DNA of 64,000 nucleotides, taken from assembly GCA_946998225.1 (NCBI GenBank), contig CAMPYH010000001.1:186001-250000 (forward strand). Direction: 5' to 3'. Below are positions 52,527 to 62,548 of the stretch, in pieces. The DNA is from an uncultured Clostridiaceae bacterium. GTDB lineage: Bacteria > Bacillota > Clostridia > TANB77 > CAG-508. The notes under the pieces were generated by a model. That model saw nothing but the letters and a program-made list of their open reading frames with translations, had not been told where the DNA came from and made no database searches. How positions within the stretch are numbered: position 1 is the first letter of the stretch; each line of letters begins with the position of its first letter. A program made the translations under genes and the position numbers.

Positions 52527-53741
52527 ATGACAGAAAACAATATTTTAGACTTTTTAATGAATAGAGGATATATAGAACAAGTTACACACTTAGATGAATT
52601 AAGAGATGTAATTAAGAATAAAAAAATAACTTTTTATGTAGGAATTGATCCTACAGCAGATAGTTTACATATTGGTCATTTTATGGTGTTGATGCTTTCA
52701 AAATGGCTTCAAAAAGCAGGACATAAACCAATTATATTAATTGGTGGAGGTACTGCATCTATTGGAGATCCAACAGATAAAAATGATATGAGAAAATTAC
52801 TTTCTAAGGAAGAATTAGAACATAATGTAAACTGCATAAAAAAACAAGTTGAAAGCTTTTTAGAAACAGAAGGTGAAAATGGAGCTATAGTTGTAAATAA
52901 TAGAGATTGGTTAAAAGATCTAAATTACTTAGATTTTATGAGAAATATTGGAATTCATTTTAATATAAACGATATGCTTAGAATGGATACATATAGAACA
53001 AGACTTGAGCAAGGTTTAACATTTTTTGAATTTGGATATATGCCACTTCAAGCATATGACTTTTATCTTTTAAATAAAAAGTATAATTGTGTACTTCAAC
53101 TTGGTGGAAATGATCAATGGTCAAATGTTATTGCTGGAGTAAATTTAATTAAGAAAAAAGAACAAAAAGATGCATATGCATTTACCATTAAATTACTTAC
53201 AAAAAAAGATGGTCAAAAGATGGGTAAAACCGTTGGCGGAGCTGTTTGGTTAGATCCAGAAAAACTATCTCCATTTGAATTTTACCAATACTGGAGAAAT
53301 GTTGAAGATGAAATGGTTGAAAAACTTTTTAAATTATTAACATTTGAGTCAGATGATAAAATCAAAGAATATATGAGTTTAAATAATATTAATGATTCAA
53401 AGAAAATTTTAGCATTTAAAATAACTGAAGTAATACATGGAACAAAAGAGGCTGAAAAAGCTGAAAAAACATCAGAAGCTATGTTTGAAAGTGGAAATAA
53501 TATTGATGCAATAACTAAAAAAGAAATCGAAAATGAAAAAAGATTAATTGAAATATTAGTAGATACAGGATTTGCTCAATCAAATGGTGAAGCAAAGAAA
53601 TTAATAAAAGGTAATGCGATAAGTATAAATGATGTTAAGATAGCTGATATAAATTACGTCATTGCAAAAAAAGATGAACAAGATGGAAATATAATACTTA
53701 AAAAAGGTAAAAATAATTTTATAAATTTAATAATAAAATAA
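52527..53741 (+). CDS. tyrS: Tyrosyl-tRNA synthetase
   Basis: A 404-aa class I synthetase that charges tRNA-Tyr. The HIGH motif is HIGHF at about residues 48-52 and the KMSKS equivalent is KMGKT near 231-235. GGNDQWSNVIAG is the tyrosine pocket signature. A C-terminal S4 RNA-binding domain follows (GEAKKLIKGNAISIND). ATG 52527 with AGGAGA upstream is chosen over an in-frame ATG at 52488 inside the previous gene. No T-box leader is visible upstream. Confidence 0.96.
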   Translation: MTENNILDFLMNRGYIEQVTHLDELRDVIKNKKITFYVGIDPTADSLHIGHFMVLMLSKWLQKAGHKPIILIGGGTASIGDPTDKNDMRKLLSKEELEHNVNCIKKQVESFLETEGENGAIVVNNRDWLKDLNYLDFMRNIGIHFNINDMLRMDTYRTRLEQGLTFFEFGYMPLQAYDFYLLNKKYNCVLQLGGNDQWSNVIAGVNLIKKKEQKDAYAFTIKLLTKKDGQKMGKTVGGAVWLDPEKLSPFEFYQYWRNVEDEMVEKLFKLLTFESDDKIKEYMSLNNINDSKKILAFKITEVIHGTKEAEKAEKTSEAMFESGNNIDAITKKEIENEKRLIEILVDTGFAQSNGEAKKLIKGNAISINDVKIADINYVIAKKDEQDGNIILKKGKNNFINLIIK

Positions 53742-53757
53742 TACATAAAGGAATAAA

Positions 53758-54675
53758 ATGGGATTTTTTGGAAAAATAAAACAAGGATTGGCAAATACAC
53801 GAGATAAAATAGGAGAAGGATTTAATAGAACATTTGCAAATTTTAGAAAAGTAGATGAAGAACTATTGGAAGAATTAGAAGAATCACTTATTATAGCAGA
53901 TTTCAGTGTAAATACTGCTAGTAGAATTATTGAAGATCTAAGAAAAAATGTAAAACTTAAAAATATTAAAGATGCTGAAGAGGTTAAAGCAGAATTAAAA
54001 GAAATAATTAAGAATATATTTGTTGAAAATACAGAAACAGAAGAGGAACATGACCTTTTAGTGTATTTAATTATAGGTGTAAACGGAGTTGGGAAAACCA
54101 CATCAATTGGAAAAATTGCGAATAACTTTAGAAAAGAAGGGAAGAGAGTAACAATAGCTGCAGCAGATACATTTAGAGCAGCTGCCGTAGAACAAATTGA
54201 AGAATGGGCTAAAAGAGCAGACTCTGATCTTATAAAAGGCAAAGACAAGGAAGATCCATCATCTATAGTTTTTAAAGCATGTGAATATGCAAAAGAAAAT
54301 GCAGATGTTTTAATAATTGATACTGCTGGAAGATTACACAACAAGAAAAATCTTATGAATGAACTATCTAAAATTAACAGAAGTATAGACAAAGCGTTAG
54401 GTAATTTTAATTACAAGAGAGAAAATCTTTTAGTACTAGATGGAACAACAGGACAAAATGCTGTAGTACAGGCAAGAGCATTTAATGAAATAGTAGATAT
54501 TAATGGCATAATAATAACAAAACTTGATGGAAGCAGTAGAGGAGGAGCAGTAGTTTCAATAGTCGAAGATGAAAAAATACCAATTAAATTTATTGGAGTT
54601 GGTGAACAAATAGATGATATGGAATTTTTTAATTCAGATGAATTCGTTGATGCAATATTAGGCGAAGATAAATAG
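53758..54675 (+). CDS. ftsY: Signal recognition particle receptor FtsY
   Basis: A 305-aa SRP GTPase that docks ribosomes at the membrane. The N-terminus is an amphipathic basic helix (MGFFGKIKQGLANTRDKIGE), followed by the NG domain: P-loop GVNGVGKTT near residue 107, DTFRAAA, DTAGRL, TKLDGSSRGG and GVGEQIDDM. The acidic A domain is essentially absent, as in many Gram-positive FtsY proteins. It lies alone, away from ffh and ylxM. Confidence 0.96.
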   Translation: MGFFGKIKQGLANTRDKIGEGFNRTFANFRKVDEELLEELEESLIIADFSVNTASRIIEDLRKNVKLKNIKDAEEVKAELKEIIKNIFVENTETEEEHDLLVYLIIGVNGVGKTTSIGKIANNFRKEGKRVTIAAADTFRAAAVEQIEEWAKRADSDLIKGKDKEDPSSIVFKACEYAKENADVLIIDTAGRLHNKKNLMNELSKINRSIDKALGNFNYKRENLLVLDGTTGQNAVVQARAFNEIVDINGIIITKLDGSSRGGAVVSIVEDEKIPIKFIGVGEQIDDMEFFNSDEFVDAILGEDK

Positions 54676-54688
54676 AAATGGAGCTTTT

Positions 54689-57547
54689 ATGGAAACAAAA
54701 AAGAAAGATAAAAGAGTACTTATAAATGTTTTAAACATATTTTTCTCAATATTAGCAATTGTAGTATTCATGTTTTATACAAGAGTTGAGTTTTTACATA
54801 TGAAAGAACTTGGACTTGAGTATGAAAAAATTTACAATATTAATTTAAAAGAAAAAATATATATAATGTCAATAACATTTGTAATAACATTTATCTATAT
54901 ATTATGTGTTAATTTATTTTTGAAAAAAGATTTTAAGAAACTTTTTAAACAAGAAAATAAAGAGATGCCAAAAATAAATTTATTTACACCTGCACTTTTA
55001 ATAGGTGTTTTAAATAGTATTGTTGCAAATTTTGTATTCAGAGGTAAAATATTAAATTTATTACATACAGCAAAATTTGGAAAAACTGTAGGAATATTAG
55101 GACTTGATTACAGCTTTTCTTTACTAATTTCACCAATTATACAATTATTACTATTTTATATAACTGTATTTGTTATTTTAACAATTGGTTATGCATTTAT
55201 ATATTATATATTAGTAGTAAACTTTAAATTAGATGGAATAGATAATAATGATTTTATTAAAGGAAATTTTGTAAAATTATTTAGAAGATTAGGAATATTC
55301 CTAGCATATCTTACACTTATAATATATGTTTTAAGAACATTTGATATATATTCAGGAGATATGCTTAAAAAACAACAACCAGATAATACATATCTTACAG
55401 GTGCCGGACTTGGAGATGTAACTATTAAACTTTGGGGAAGAGTAATTTTAATTTTCTATTTCTTAATTACAATAATTAGATTAAATAAAGATATTAAAAA
55501 ACAAGAAGGTATAAAAGTAGTTAAAAAAGTTATCTCAATACCAGTACTATTATTATCTTTACAAGTAATTTTATTACTATTTAATAATGTAATAATTAGA
55601 CAAAACAGATTAGAAAAAGAAAATAAATTTATTGAAAAAAATATAAAAGCAACAGAAGAAGCATTTAATATTAAGTTAGATACAAAAGTAATATCTGAAG
55701 CACAAGAGCTTGTTAAAAAAGATATTATTGAAGCGCAAGAAGTTATAGAGACTGTTCCAATAATATCTAAAAATATTGCAAAACAAAATTTAGAATCATT
55801 TAAAAAGAAAGATTCTCCATATAAATATATGAATACATCAGTTATAAATACTGAAGAAGGTACAAAATATTTTACACTAAGAGAAATAAATGATACTAAA
55901 AAAAGAACAATTGAAGATAAAACATATGTGTTTAATCATGGTATATTTGGTGCTTTAACTGATAGTGCACATGTTGATGAAGATGGATTTATATTATTTG
56001 ATGAAAAGATGAATAATGATAAATTTACATTAGGAAATAAAGTTATAAAACAACCAAGAATATATTATGGTTTAAATACAAATAAAACTACAGTAGTAGG
56101 AAAAGATATATTAGAATATGATTATGAAATAACATCTAAAGAGACAAAAGAAAAAGAAATATTTACAAATAAATATGATGGAAAAAGTGGATTAAAACTT
56201 GGTAAGTTTGATGCATTTTTACTATCTTTAACAAAACTTGATTTTAATATATTTAATGAAGGACAAAACAAAGATAATAAAGTTCTATTTAATAGAGAGA
56301 TAATAAAGAGAGTTAAGACAGTAATACCAGATATTACATATGATGACAAACCATATATCGTACCAAATGAAAAAGGTGGATTAACTTGGGTTATTGATGG
56401 ATATACTTGGACATCATATTATCCATATTCACAAAGAATACAAATAAGAGATGAAAATGGAAATTTAAGAAGAATAAACTATTTAAAAAATAGTATTAAG
56501 GTATTAGTTGATGCATATGATGGAACTGTACAATTCTATATTTTAGATGAAACAGATCCATTTGCGAAACAAATACAAAATAAATATTCAAATATATTCA
56601 AAACAGAAAAAGATATGCCAAATATAATTAAGGAAAACTTATTATATCCTAGAAAACTTTATGATGTACAAGCAAGAATAGTTGAAAATTACCATAAAAT
56701 TGGAGCAGATACATTATATAGAAGTGAAGACATATGGGAAATTTCTTCAGTTAAAAATGAAAACAATAAAATTATTGATACAAGATATTTAAATATAAAA
56801 CTTGAAAATGAAGAAAAGCCTAAATTATCTTTACTTACAATGTATACACCATTTAGTAAACAAAATATAAATGGATATTTAATTGGAAGTATAGTAAATG
56901 GAAAAAATAAATTAACATTATATAAATTTGATCAAAACGAAAGCCTTTTAAGTTTAAATTTAATGAGAGATAAAATACATGAAGATGAAAAGGCGAAAAT
57001 AGAATTAGACAAAATTAGTAGAATGGGTACAGAAGTAGTAAGAGATACTATGCTTGTTCCAATTAGTACATCAATACTTTATGTTGAACCAGTATACCAA
57101 ATACATTTAAATGAAAATTCAGTACCAGTTTTAAAAATGGTAATTGTAGCAAATGGTTCAAAAGTTGGAATAGGTTCATCTTTAAAAGATGCAGTAAGTA
57201 ATTTATTTAGTGATACAGCAATAAATATTAATATATATGATCCAAATGATATGAATTTCTTATTAGAAAAAATAATAAATGGAAATAAAAATTTAAAAGA
57301 ATCACTTAATTCTAAAAATTGGAAATATATTGGAAAAGATGTAGATAAATTAACTAAATTAATAGATGAATTAGAAAAAGCAAAAGCTAAAGATGATATG
57401 AGAAAAAATAGAGAAAATATAGATAAAATTCAATCAAATAGAGAAAATGAAAATCATGAGCTAAAAGTAAAAGAAGAAAAAGAAAATACAATTAATTCAA
57501 TCTTTGATAGAATTTTTAAACCAGAAGATTCAAATGCTAGAAAGTAG
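54689..57547 (+). CDS. UPF0182 family large membrane protein
   Basis: A 952-aa protein. Seven or so transmembrane segments occur in the first ~310 residues, followed by a large extracytoplasmic domain with KYFTLREINDTKKRTIEDKT, ITYDDKPYIVPNEKGGLTWV and YPYSQRIQIRDENG, all typical of UPF0182. The C-terminal ~80 residues are a charged coiled coil. Function of the family is unknown. It follows ftsY by 13 bp and is closed by a terminator. Confidence 0.9.
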   Translation: METKKKDKRVLINVLNIFFSILAIVVFMFYTRVEFLHMKELGLEYEKIYNINLKEKIYIMSITFVITFIYILCVNLFLKKDFKKLFKQENKEMPKINLFTPALLIGVLNSIVANFVFRGKILNLLHTAKFGKTVGILGLDYSFSLLISPIIQLLLFYITVFVILTIGYAFIYYILVVNFKLDGIDNNDFIKGNFVKLFRRLGIFLAYLTLIIYVLRTFDIYSGDMLKKQQPDNTYLTGAGLGDVTIKLWGRVILIFYFLITIIRLNKDIKKQEGIKVVKKVISIPVLLLSLQVILLLFNNVIIRQNRLEKENKFIEKNIKATEEAFNIKLDTKVISEAQELVKKDIIEAQEVIETVPIISKNIAKQNLESFKKKDSPYKYMNTSVINTEEGTKYFTLREINDTKKRTIEDKTYVFNHGIFGALTDSAHVDEDGFILFDEKMNNDKFTLGNKVIKQPRIYYGLNTNKTTVVGKDILEYDYEITSKETKEKEIFTNKYDGKSGLKLGKFDAFLLSLTKLDFNIFNEGQNKDNKVLFNREIIKRVKTVIPDITYDDKPYIVPNEKGGLTWVIDGYTWTSYYPYSQRIQIRDENGNLRRINYLKNSIKVLVDAYDGTVQFYILDETDPFAKQIQNKYSNIFKTEKDMPNIIKENLLYPRKLYDVQARIVENYHKIGADTLYRSEDIWEISSVKNENNKIIDTRYLNIKLENEEKPKLSLLTMYTPFSKQNINGYLIGSIVNGKNKLTLYKFDQNESLLSLNLMRDKIHEDEKAKIELDKISRMGTEVVRDTMLVPISTSILYVEPVYQIHLNENSVPVLKMVIVANGSKVGIGSSLKDAVSNLFSDTAININIYDPNDMNFLLEKIINGNKNLKESLNSKNWKYIGKDVDKLTKLIDELEKAKAKDDMRKNRENIDKIQSNRENENHELKVKEEKENTINSIFDRIFKPEDSNARK

Positions 57548-57570
57548 TTAAATAAAAGACAAAGAAAAAA

Positions 57571-57601
57571 AGAGGTAGAAAAAATCTACTTCTTTTTTAT
57601 T
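57571..57601 (+). terminator. Intrinsic terminator after the UPF0182 gene
   Basis: Stem AGAGGTAGA/TCTACTTCT with one G-U pair and loop AAAAA, then TTTTATTG. Confidence 0.82.
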
Positions 57602-57629
57602 GAAATAAGTATCATAAATGTGTAAAACA

Positions 57630-57658
57630 TTGAAAAAATCATTATAAAAATATAAATT
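57630..57658 (+). promoter_or_regulatory. Candidate promoter of the 42-aa ORF
   Basis: TTGAAA at 57630-57635, 17-bp spacer, TAAATT at 57653-57658, 32 bp before the ATG. Moderate match. Confidence 0.4.
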
Positions 57659-57690
57659 ATAATAAGAGAATTATATTTAAAGGAATTATC

Positions 57691-57819
57691 ATGGAAGAAG
57701 AAATAAAAAATGCATTAGCAGATATAGTAATTTGTATGGCGCAAATAAATGATGCAGAAGAAAGATTAAATGTATTAGAAGAAAAGCTAAAAAAAATGAA
57801 AGAAAAGCTTGATGAATAG
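57691..57819 (+). CDS. 42-aa coiled-coil small protein
   Basis: ATG to TAG, 42 residues (MEEEIKNALADIVICMAQIN, then an E/K/L heptad helix). AAAGGA lies 6 bp upstream. The even heptad spacing (LNVLEEKLKKMKEKL) suggests an oligomerising helix. It precedes a 533-aa coiled-coil protein that has its own promoter-like sequence. No homologue is recognised. Confidence 0.55.
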   Translation: MEEEIKNALADIVICMAQINDAEERLNVLEEKLKKMKEKLDE

Positions 57820-57827
57820 ACAATAAA

Positions 57828-57856
57828 TTGTAATATATAAGCATATATAGTAAAAT
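57828..57856 (+). promoter_or_regulatory. Promoter of the 533-aa coiled-coil gene
   Basis: TTGTAA at 57828-57833, exactly 17-bp spacer, TAAAAT at 57851-57856, 32 bp before the ATG. Confidence 0.55.
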
Positions 57857-57888
57857 AGAATTATGTTAATTAAGAAAGGAAATAATTT

Positions 57889-59490
57889 ATGCAAATTTCA
57901 AATATAGTTCGTCGTGTAGATAGGCTAAAACAACTTATTTCAGATAGAGATGAAAATATAACAAAATTACAACAAAGAGTAAACGAAATAGAAGAAAAGA
58001 TAAAGAATGTAGATAACTTAGTTGAAGAAGAAAAAGAAAAATTAGCAGCTGAAGCAAACAACAAAAGAGATGAACTTAACGAACAAGAAAAAAAGTTAAA
58101 AGAACTTGAGGAAGAACTTTCAAGTTTTTTGGAAGAATTAATGAAGTATAGAACGGTTAGAGAGATTTTCGAAAAACATGTTAAAAATGAGATTGAAGGG
58201 AGAGTTCAAGATATTTCAGCTGTTAATAATCTATTTCAGACATTCATCAAAGACCAAATTAAAGACTTAGGAAAAAAAATCGAAGCTGAAAAAGACGAAG
58301 ATATTGATATATATAGCATAATTAAAGAATATAGTGAATGGTTTAAAGGTTCGACTGTATTAGAAGATTTAAAAGTTGGAAAAACAGAACCTTATAAAGA
58401 GCTATGTGAATTTTTAAATGACAAGGATAAAGATAAATCAAAAGATATTGTTGAAAAATATAAAGACTTTAAAGCAGCATATGATATCATATATAATTAT
58501 AAAACATATAATGAAACTGTAAATGCAAGCACAAAGAATTGGTATCTTGGCGGAGAAAGAGAGAAAATTTCTGAAAAATATAATTCAACTATAGACCAAT
58601 TAATTGAAAATAAAATGCCAGAAATAGAAAAAATGGCAGAAGAATGGAATAATAATTTAAATTTACAAAGAGGAATAGAAAGATATTTTAACATATATAC
58701 TGAAGAGAAACAATCCTTTTCTGTGGACACTAAAGAAGAAAAAATAGAACTGATAAAACACATTATTAAGTCATATGCAAAAATCGATGTAAGACAAGAT
58801 ATGGGCAAAAGAAGAAAAGTATTAGAAGATGCTGTAGTAAGTACAGAAAAAAAGATAAAAGAACTTCAAAAAGAATATGGAGAGTCTAGAGAAGAAAAAG
58901 AAATTAAAGAAGATAATAATGAAAAAAACAAAGAACAACAAAAGGTAGATAATTTAAAAACTAAAACACAAAATACAGAAAAAAGTATATATACAGTAAG
59001 AATATCTCAAGATGAATTAAGCAAAATATTACAAATGAGACAAAATGAAGAAAAAAAAGAAGAAAATGAAAATAGATCTAAAACATTTTTTAACAGTATA
59101 AAAGAAATGTATAAAAAATTTTTTTCTAAAAAAGAAGATATAGAAGAGCAAGACGTAGAAGGAAAAGACAAAGATGAAGGAAAATTAGAAACAAAAATTA
59201 ATAACAAACAAGAAAATATAGAAAAACCAGATGTAGAAGAAAAAGACAAGGATGAAGAAAAAACAGAAATAGAAACCGAAAACAAACAAAAAGAAGAACC
59301 CCTAAAAGAATTCAATGGAAATGAACAAAGATATTTGAATGATCATCCAGAGATGGATAGCTGGATTCTTAATTGGTATGAAGATCAAATAATAGAAGTG
59401 GCAAACGAAAGAACAAAGAAATCTGAACAGCTAAAAGATGATGCAAAATCTGAAAAAGAACAAGATCATCAAGATGAGATAGAAATATAA
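57889..59490 (+). CDS. Coiled-coil protein of unknown function with acidic repeats
   Basis: A 533-aa cytosolic protein. Residues 1-85 are a coiled coil. Residues 90-330 look like a helical globular domain (VKNEIEGRVQDISAVNNLFQ, GGEREKISEKYN). A low-complexity E/K region then contains a near-duplicated block (DVEGKDKDEGKLE and DVEEKDKDEEKTE). The end is a short conserved-looking stretch, YLNDHPEMDSWILNWYEDQI. There is no membrane segment or enzyme motif. AAGGAAA precedes the ATG and a terminator follows. No family is recognised. Confidence 0.62.
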   Translation: MQISNIVRRVDRLKQLISDRDENITKLQQRVNEIEEKIKNVDNLVEEEKEKLAAEANNKRDELNEQEKKLKELEEELSSFLEELMKYRTVREIFEKHVKNEIEGRVQDISAVNNLFQTFIKDQIKDLGKKIEAEKDEDIDIYSIIKEYSEWFKGSTVLEDLKVGKTEPYKELCEFLNDKDKDKSKDIVEKYKDFKAAYDIIYNYKTYNETVNASTKNWYLGGEREKISEKYNSTIDQLIENKMPEIEKMAEEWNNNLNLQRGIERYFNIYTEEKQSFSVDTKEEKIELIKHIIKSYAKIDVRQDMGKRRKVLEDAVVSTEKKIKELQKEYGESREEKEIKEDNNEKNKEQQKVDNLKTKTQNTEKSIYTVRISQDELSKILQMRQNEEKKEENENRSKTFFNSIKEMYKKFFSKKEDIEEQDVEGKDKDEGKLETKINNKQENIEKPDVEEKDKDEEKTEIETENKQKEEPLKEFNGNEQRYLNDHPEMDSWILNWYEDQIIEVANERTKKSEQLKDDAKSEKEQDHQDEIEI

Positions 59491-59514
59491 ATAAAAATAA
59501 TATTAAATATATGA

Positions 59515-59545
59515 AAAGAAAAACGATTTCGTTTTTCTTTTTCTT
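59515..59545 (+). terminator. Intrinsic terminator after the 533-aa gene
   Basis: Perfect stem AAAGAAAAACG/CGTTTTTCTTT with loop ATTT, then TTCTTT. The arms allow function on both strands. Confidence 0.8.
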
Positions 59546-59628
59546 TAAATACAGCTTACATAATATCTTAATTACATACAAAAATGTAATTTTGTGATAT
59601 ATTAAGATAATATTAGTAAAGGAATATA

Positions 59629-60351
59629 ATGGAAAAAAATATGAATAAGGAAGATTTAGAAAGAATTTCTAAATTAGAAAAAAACATAAATTACATATTT
59701 AAGAATAAAGAATATGCTTTAAATGCAATAACACATAAGTCATATGCATATGAAAATAATACTAAATACAATGAAAGATTAGAATTTCTAGGTGATAGTA
59801 TATTAGGATTTGTTATTGCAGAAACATTGTATAAATCAGATAAAATTGATGAAGGTATAATGAGTAAAGAAAGAGCATATATAGTTTGTGAGGATAGTCT
59901 TTATGAAATAGCACAAAAGCTAGATATAGAAGATATATTAAGATATGGCGGAGGATTAAAAAATATTCCACCTAAAGCTGTTCTTGCAGATTGTATTGAA
60001 GCAATTATTGCTGCAATATATTTAGACTCAAATATGAAAAATATAAAGAAAATAATCTTACGTTTATTTAAGACAAAAATTATGGAAGCACATGTTGAAA
60101 AAACAATTACAGATTACAAAAGTATGCTTCAAGAAATAGTACAAAAAGCAAGTAAAAAATATAAATTAGAATATATAAGTGTAGGAGAAACAGGTCCAGA
60201 TCATGATAAAACTTTTGAAGTATGGCTTAAGATAGATGGCAAAAAGATGGCATCAGGATATGGAAAAACTAAAAAAAGTGCGGAGATGGAAGCTGCAAGA
60301 ATAACTATAGAAAAATTAGAAAAAATTGAGGGTTGGAAAAATGATATTTAA
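59629..60351 (+). CDS. rnc: Ribonuclease III
   Basis: A 240-aa dsRNA endonuclease for rRNA processing. The catalytic domain signature is NERLEFLGDSILG, with the second metal motif DCIEAIIAAIYLD (alanine where glycine is usual, before A-x-YLD). The C-terminal dsRNA-binding domain has PDHDKTFEVWLKIDGKKMAS and KKSAEMEAARITIEKL. The next gene overlaps its end by 11 bp. The usual rnc-smc-ftsY order is not kept: ftsY lies about 5 kb upstream. Confidence 0.96.
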   Translation: MEKNMNKEDLERISKLEKNINYIFKNKEYALNAITHKSYAYENNTKYNERLEFLGDSILGFVIAETLYKSDKIDEGIMSKERAYIVCEDSLYEIAQKLDIEDILRYGGGLKNIPPKAVLADCIEAIIAAIYLDSNMKNIKKIILRLFKTKIMEAHVEKTITDYKSMLQEIVQKASKKYKLEYISVGETGPDHDKTFEVWLKIDGKKMASGYGKTKKSAEMEAARITIEKLEKIEGWKNDI

Positions 60352-61483
60352 AAAAATCAAGAATTTTTTTAAAAACATAAGTTTGAAGAAAAAGAAAAGC
60401 AATGAAAAAAAATATAAAATTATACCAATATTTGTTCCACATTTAGGATGTCCTGAAGATTGCGTTTTTTGTAATCAGGTAAAAATTGCAGGCGCTATGC
60501 CTAATATAAAAATAATAGATGCTAAAAACATAATAAAAGAACATTTAGAAAGTATTGAAAAAAGAAAAGATGAAAATACAATTATTGAAATTGCATTTTT
60601 TGGTGGAAGTTTTACTGCGATTGAAGAAACTTTTCAAAATGAATTATTAAAACTTGCAAATGAATATATTAAAGCAGATAGAGTTGATGGAATAAGAATA
60701 TCTACAAGACCAGATAAAATAACTAAAGAAATATTACAAAGATTAAAAAAATATAATGTTACAACAATAGAATTAGGAATTCAGTCATCAAATGATTTTG
60801 TCTTAAAAAATGCAAGAAGAGGACATGATTTTAAATCTGTAATTGAGGCAAGTAAATTAATAAGAAAATACAAAATTAATTTTGGTGCTCAAATGATGAT
60901 AGGTTTACCTGGAACAACATACAGGGATGAAATTAAAACAGCTAAAGATATTATAAAATTAAAACCAAAAATGGTAAGAATTTATCCGACACTTGTAATA
61001 AAAAATACAGATCTAGAAGATATGTATAATAAAGGTGAATATATTCCGCTTGAGATAGAAGAAGCTGTTGAAGTTACAGCAGAAATCGTAAAAATGTTTG
61101 AAGATAAAAAAATAGATGTAATAAGAGTGGGACTTCAAACAACTGAAGAAATTTCAAATCCTAAAAATAAAAATTCAGAAGTTTTAGCAGGACCATATCA
61201 TGAAAATTTTAGAGAATTAGTAGAAGCTAGAATTTGGTATCATAGAATATTAGAAAAAATATTAAAAATGAATGTTTCTATTAAAGAAATGACAATAACA
61301 GTAAATCCTAGAAGTGCTAGTGCAGTTTTAGGATATAAAAAAGAAAATATAAAAAGATTTAAAAAAGAATATGGAATTGATGTAAATGTAGAATATAAAA
61401 CATCACTTTTATTAAATGAGTTTGAGCTTAAAATAAAGGAAGAAGAACCATTTGATATAAAAATTATTGGAGAAAAGAAATAA
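60341..61483 (+). CDS. Elp3-like radical SAM protein
   Basis: A 380-aa radical SAM enzyme of the Elp3-related group commonly found next to rnc in Clostridia. The [4Fe-4S] motif is Cys37, Cys41, Cys44 (CPEDCVFCNQ). Further motifs are FFGGSFTAIE, IRISTRPDKI, IELGIQSSND and MMIGLPGTTYRDE. It lacks the C-terminal GNAT acetyltransferase domain of true Elp3. The target, probably tRNA or a cofactor, is unknown. ATG 60341 with GGGTTGGA upstream is preferred over TTG 60326. Confidence 0.88.
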   Translation: MIFKKIKNFFKNISLKKKKSNEKKYKIIPIFVPHLGCPEDCVFCNQVKIAGAMPNIKIIDAKNIIKEHLESIEKRKDENTIIEIAFFGGSFTAIEETFQNELLKLANEYIKADRVDGIRISTRPDKITKEILQRLKKYNVTTIELGIQSSNDFVLKNARRGHDFKSVIEASKLIRKYKINFGAQMMIGLPGTTYRDEIKTAKDIIKLKPKMVRIYPTLVIKNTDLEDMYNKGEYIPLEIEEAVEVTAEIVKMFEDKKIDVIRVGLQTTEEISNPKNKNSEVLAGPYHENFRELVEARIWYHRILEKILKMNVSIKEMTITVNPRSASAVLGYKKENIKRFKKEYGIDVNVEYKTSLLLNEFELKIKEEEPFDIKIIGEKK

Positions 61484-61485
61484 AT

Positions 61486-62478
61486 ATGAACAAATATATT
61501 ACTACATTAGAAGATGAAGATAAGATCTATAATAATATTTCAAATATAAAAAAAACTAATCAAATATATATAGGAAGCGTTATAGATAAAGAAATACTTA
61601 AATCATTTAATTTAACACATATATTTGAATGCGGACAGTGTTTTAGATGGAAAAAAGAAGATTTAGATAATAAAAAATACATTGGAATAATATTTGGAAG
61701 AGTAATAGAAGTTAAAGAAAAAGATGGAATAATTCACTTTTTCTCATCTATAAAAGATTCTGAAATAAATTATTTTGATCAAAAAGAACAAAAACATAAT
61801 GAATTAGTAAATGAAATAAAAAATGATTTAATAAAATATTTTGATCTTGAAAGAGATTACTCAAAATGTAAAAAAGATATTTTAGATAAAACTAAGCCTG
61901 AAATAAAAGAAGAAGTAGAAAAATCAATTGAATATGGATATGGTATTAGAATACTAAACCAAGATCCTTTTGAAACAATAATTACATATATTATTTCAGC
62001 AAATAATAATATTCCAAGAATAAAATCTATAGTAGAAAAAATATGTATTAGATATGGAAAAGAAATAAAGTTTAAAGGAAAAACGTATTATTCCTTTCCA
62101 AATGTATTAGAATTAAAAGATGCAAAAATAAGTGATTTTAGAGAAATGGGAGCAGGCTTTAGGGATAAAAGAATATATGAAACAATAAATATGATAAGAA
62201 TAAATGGAATAGATGAATATTTAAAAAACAAAGAAAGTTTAATGAGCTTACCAGGAGTTGGTCCTAAAGTTGCAGAATGTATAATGCTGTTTTCATTAGG
62301 AAAAATAGATACATTTCCAATAGATACATGGGTAAGAAGAGTTACAAATGATATATATTTTAAACTTCTAGATGAAAATGATTTAAAAAGAAAAGATATT
62401 GAAGAATTTGGAAATAGTTTTGGAGATTATAGCGGACTACTACAACAATATTTATTTTATTGGAGAAGAGAAAAATAA
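61486..62478 (+). CDS. ogg: 8-oxoguanine DNA glycosylase/AP lyase (OGG1 type)
   Basis: A 330-aa HhH-GPD base-excision repair enzyme. The OGG_N domain has FECGQCFRWKK. The HhH motif is LPGVGPKVAECIML with catalytic Lys261, and the catalytic Asp280 is in FPIDTWVRR. DPFETIITYIISANNNIPRI is the typical start of the glycosylase core. The first ~30 residues extend beyond the usual family start. It is 2 bp from the radical SAM gene, forming an rnc-SAM-ogg operon. Confidence 0.92.
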   Translation: MNKYITTLEDEDKIYNNISNIKKTNQIYIGSVIDKEILKSFNLTHIFECGQCFRWKKEDLDNKKYIGIIFGRVIEVKEKDGIIHFFSSIKDSEINYFDQKEQKHNELVNEIKNDLIKYFDLERDYSKCKKDILDKTKPEIKEEVEKSIEYGYGIRILNQDPFETIITYIISANNNIPRIKSIVEKICIRYGKEIKFKGKTYYSFPNVLELKDAKISDFREMGAGFRDKRIYETINMIRINGIDEYLKNKESLMSLPGVGPKVAECIMLFSLGKIDTFPIDTWVRRVTNDIYFKLLDENDLKRKDIEEFGNSFGDYSGLLQQYLFYWRREK

Positions 62479-62548
62479 AAACAAAACTATAAAAAGCAAC
62501 TATAAAAGTAACTAAAAAACATAAGATAAAAAATAATAAAGGGAAAAA

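Noticed and set aside
53727..54392. 221-codon open frame on the minus strand
   Set aside because: Antisense to ftsY, whose conserved GTPase motifs prove the plus-strand frame. The minus translation is S/F/L-rich with no motif.
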